DNA from: Scatophagus argus
Lineage: Eukaryota > Chordata > Actinopteri > Scatophagidae
Assembly: GCF_020382885.2 (NCBI RefSeq)
Contig: NC_058495.1
Location: 18,024,127-18,088,126, forward strand
DNA: 64,000 nucleotides
Direction of reading: 5' to 3'
The notes below the pieces were generated by a model. That model made no database searches and was not told where the DNA came from. It saw nothing but the letters and a program-made list of their open reading frames with translations. The position numbers were made by a program, and so were the translations under genes. Below, one piece after another: positions 61,001 to 64,000 of this stretch; within the stretch, counting starts at the first letter, position 1, and every line of letters begins with the position of its first letter.

Positions 61001-64000
61001 ACACTTACTAAGATACAATAAAAAAAGCCTGTAGTTTGGCATGATTGTTAAAATTTGGGAAATTTAAAAGCATTATGGTGCATAGATGTTGATTTGTAAG
61101 AAAAACTATACACTCACCACTGCCTGTTTAATGATGCAATAGCATGTCACTTCAAATTAAAATCATTAGCCATTTCAGGGTGTTGTCACATAGTCACATA
61201 CGTACACACATAGCCAAAGATGCACCTACAGTCGCAGCTGCTAAGGCGGTGAGTTCACTTGAGCAGCAGCACTTGTACCCACCACCCTTCACAGCCCCAC
61301 CCCTCTCCCGAGGGAGACATATTTAATTTAATTAAAGCCTGTCGACACTATTGATTTTGGCACTTTCAATTATAGCCGAGCCGTTTATGGGCTCTATGGG
61401 CTGTGGATCTACTGATCTGTGATGAGGGGGGCCCTATCAGTGCGAGACCACATGGACGAGGAGCCTCTCCGTCTTCCTTATGGCCCTGCGCTGTCTGCAG
61501 GAGACACTGACGTATGGTCGTTGCCTCAGTCCCGCTCCCCTCCTGCTACCCATAATTAATCCCTCATTAGACAGCTCTTTATTGTTTAATTTGTGCTGTT
61601 CGTAATCAAATTGGGCAGATTAATTGCTACAGAATTTAGAAACGGGGTTGAAAAATAACCACTTTAATTGCCTTCAGGTTTTATGATGCCCGAGGCTCTT
61701 TAGTGAGCCATCACTGGACACGGTGAAATATCTCACAGCCTCAAGAATTTTCTCTATACCAGTTTTTGAGTGATGAACTGTTATTGGGGAGCTCTTTTTA
61801 GAAAGCACGGCTGCTTAGCAGAAGCTCATTACATTGTTTCTTGGAGATATATTTTCCCTTGCAGTCCTAATTGCAAAAGTCAACTTTACAAATTCTTGTA
61901 TTTATTTATGGTGGTGGCCTTTTGCTTGTGGTCTGTTTGTCAGTGGGGGCTGATTTCTTAGCCTATTTTAAGGAGGTATGTAAGTGCATTAGAGAGATAA
62001 AGTTTATATGAAAATATTTGTGAAAATTTATATTAGTTATATGTGGGAACTTTCCGTTTGTGTTTATAGGATGTCGAGTTATTATTAGTGCTTCTCATGG
62101 TGTAGTTTCTTCAGGGCAGGGCAGGGCAGTGCAGAAAAGCAATTTGAATGAACAGTGTTAGGTGTGACAATAAAACTGTAACAAGCTATTTGCTTGACAC
62201 ATTTTTACAGTATATATTTAAGTGGTGACTAACATACCAGTAGCTCCCAACACTTAATAAAGAAATACTTTTGTATGCTTTGCACAGGCACCTTGTAAAT
62301 TCAGTTCTAAGCCAGATTTGAGTGAAAACAGAAATGGATATTACAGTCACTTCGTATGGGTTAAGGTTCACGGAGCTGAGTGAAAAAGTAAAGGTAAACC
62401 TTTGTTCCACGCGTGCTTGGCTAAGTTTTCTATTGCAAAGTTAAATACACGCACAATTTAAAGCTGGCTTGAAAATGACAAAGAAAATTAAATAAGTTAT
62501 TGTCTTTATTTAATGACACGTACACAGCTGTTACAGTGATGTCAGGCTTCCTTCCCTGTGCTCTTACAGATTTAAAAAGTAGGCATAATGAAAAATCAAT
62601 CAATTTTGTCAAATGTAAGACGTAAAATAGTGCAGCCAATATTATAATATAATATTATATAATAAAATATAATATTTTAAGTAAGAGAAAACCCCACAGT
62701 AGCCTGGTGAGTAAATGTAATAATAATATGTAGTATGTATTTACATAATGAGAACAGATTATAGACAGAATTAAAATCAATATTTATACTGTGTGGACAA
62801 GTATGTATGTGCAGGCAGCAGCTTGAATGCTCTCCAATATTAACAATCTTTCAGCATAAAGAAATATACATTAAGTGCAGATTAACTTAATTTCTGTATT
62901 AACTTCATTTCAAAGATGATGTTTGTAGTGATGTGACTTTTTGATGTAGCCTGAATATATCCAAGTGCACATTTACCAGATAAAGCTTTTAATAGACATT
63001 GTGTAATATGTGTATGCGGTGCAAATGAAAGACAGGCTGGGTGTATATATGTGTATGCAACTTGTCATGTTTCAATGACATCATTTAATGAGAGCATTGA
63101 TGTCAAAAGTGGGGTAATTGCGTTGGCTGTTCTGTCACCATACACCTTGGCAATTAAAGCTCAGCGATTATGGTTCATTATCTCCCTGAGAGGCCAGCAG
63201 TCCAAACAATGGACTCGCACAAACCTATACACTAATTGCTAGCAGACACAACTAGACGTGCGGAGCCAGATGAAGTGGTATATATTTAGCTTCTGTCAAG
63301 TGCATGGGAATTATGAGGCTGAGTTACACAAATATGATTATTAAATTTCACCTGATGGACAGATGAGCATAGTGAGAAGTACAAGTGCGTGATTTAGTAA
63401 TGGATCTAGCTGTTAACTACGCTGCAGGAGGACAGGATTGGACGGCTTAGTGGAAAATAGTAAGAGCCACTTGAATGGTGGAATTAAGGGTAATTTGGAG
63501 AAGGATATCGACTCCAGTGGTGACTCTTTCTTTTTTCAAGAAGAAAAGCTGGAAAAGAAAAGTTGGCTTTACCTTGAATCATTAAATCCAGAAGCGGCGT
63601 GAGTGACCTTCTCACAATGGAATCTCATTTGGATGTGTTCGTTTTAATGTGTGTTCATTTTTCATATTTATTACACACTTCTCTCAGTTCCATATTGGTG
63701 GGAAAAAGTTTTCCCATGAATGAACTGGTACCTTCCACCATTTTGTGCCCTCGCTAACCCCTTTGCCCTCTCTGCACCACTTGAGACCTTATAAGGCAGC
63801 ATGGATTCCTCTAGCTTGCATGCTTCATATTATCTTCACATCCCCCTTATTCAATATCTCTGATGATTATCTTTGTTGAAGTTGAGGGCCATGACCAGGA
63901 GCCTCAGCCCTTTTATGCACAACTGGATCTCGGTTTATGTTTTCTGCATCATAGTGTAACCATTGTGTAATTGGTTTAGTTTCCAGCAAATGCTTGTTCA

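Larger units (their letters stand above)
53467..64000. other. Gene-free region upstream of msx1
   Basis: No exon was recognised on either strand. Open frames are short and mostly follow repeats. Between the microsatellites are long non-repetitive blocks with many homeodomain-type words (TAATTA, CAATTA, ATTAAT). They are clearest at about 55720-56110, 56400-56570, 58430-58640, 58640-58830, 61320-61720 and 63060-63260. Genes like msx1 are usually flanked by such conserved enhancers. Their conservation was not tested. Confidence 0.5.

Overview
This is vertebrate nuclear DNA, almost certainly from a ray-finned fish and probably a percomorph teleost. Genes are split into many short exons with GT/AG borders. 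Introns are compact, long di- and trinucleotide microsatellites are frequent, and there are Tc1-like transposon relics and a tRNA-derived SINE of teleost type. Six protein-coding genes can be read by joining exons: racgap1, minar1, evc, evc2, cytl1 and msx1. Exon joins were made by eye from splice sites, reading phase and remembered human family sequences; no alignment was run.

Layout. Positions 1-7.8 kb hold no visible gene, only microsatellites, a 34-base G run and a fold-back repeat. racgap1 (minus, 14.06 to 7.83 kb, 16 coding exons) encodes the centralspindlin Rho-GAP. Its intron 13 holds a dead Tc1-like element, and a SINE sits 36 bp before exon 6. minar1 (minus, 20.86 to 17.69 kb, 3 coding exons) encodes a mostly disordered protein with a C-terminal membrane anchor. 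evc (minus, 29.14 to 22.88 kb, 20 coding exons) and evc2 (plus, about 30.0 to 40.75 kb, about 25 exons) stand head to head across about 0.86 kb, the arrangement known in mammals. cytl1 (plus, 41.59 to 43.24 kb, 4 exons) encodes a small secreted cytokine-like protein behind a TATA box. An intergenic stretch with a second Tc1 relic and two CTCF-like motifs leads to msx1 (minus, 53.20 to 52.11 kb, 2 exons). The last 10 kb is a gene-free region upstream of msx1 with many AT-rich, homeodomain-site-rich blocks that look like enhancers.

How the genes relate. EVC and EVC2 form one ciliary membrane complex that promotes Hedgehog signalling, and they probably share a promoter. MSX1 and CYTL1 act in craniofacial and skeletal or cartilage development, and MSX1-CYTL1-EVC2-EVC are also linked on human 4p16. 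racgap1 and minar1 come from different human chromosomes (12 and 15), so their place beside evc is a fish-lineage feature. racgap1 has a textbook CDE/CHR cell-cycle element at its predicted promoter.

I found no undescribed gene system. The most useful non-coding observations are the racgap1 CDE/CHR element, the SINE abutting a racgap1 splice acceptor, a long GA tract about 0.2 kb upstream of the msx1 start codon, a cluster of BMP/SMAD- and TCF-like sites 1.1 kb upstream of msx1, and the near-palindromic fold-back repeat near 2.5 kb.
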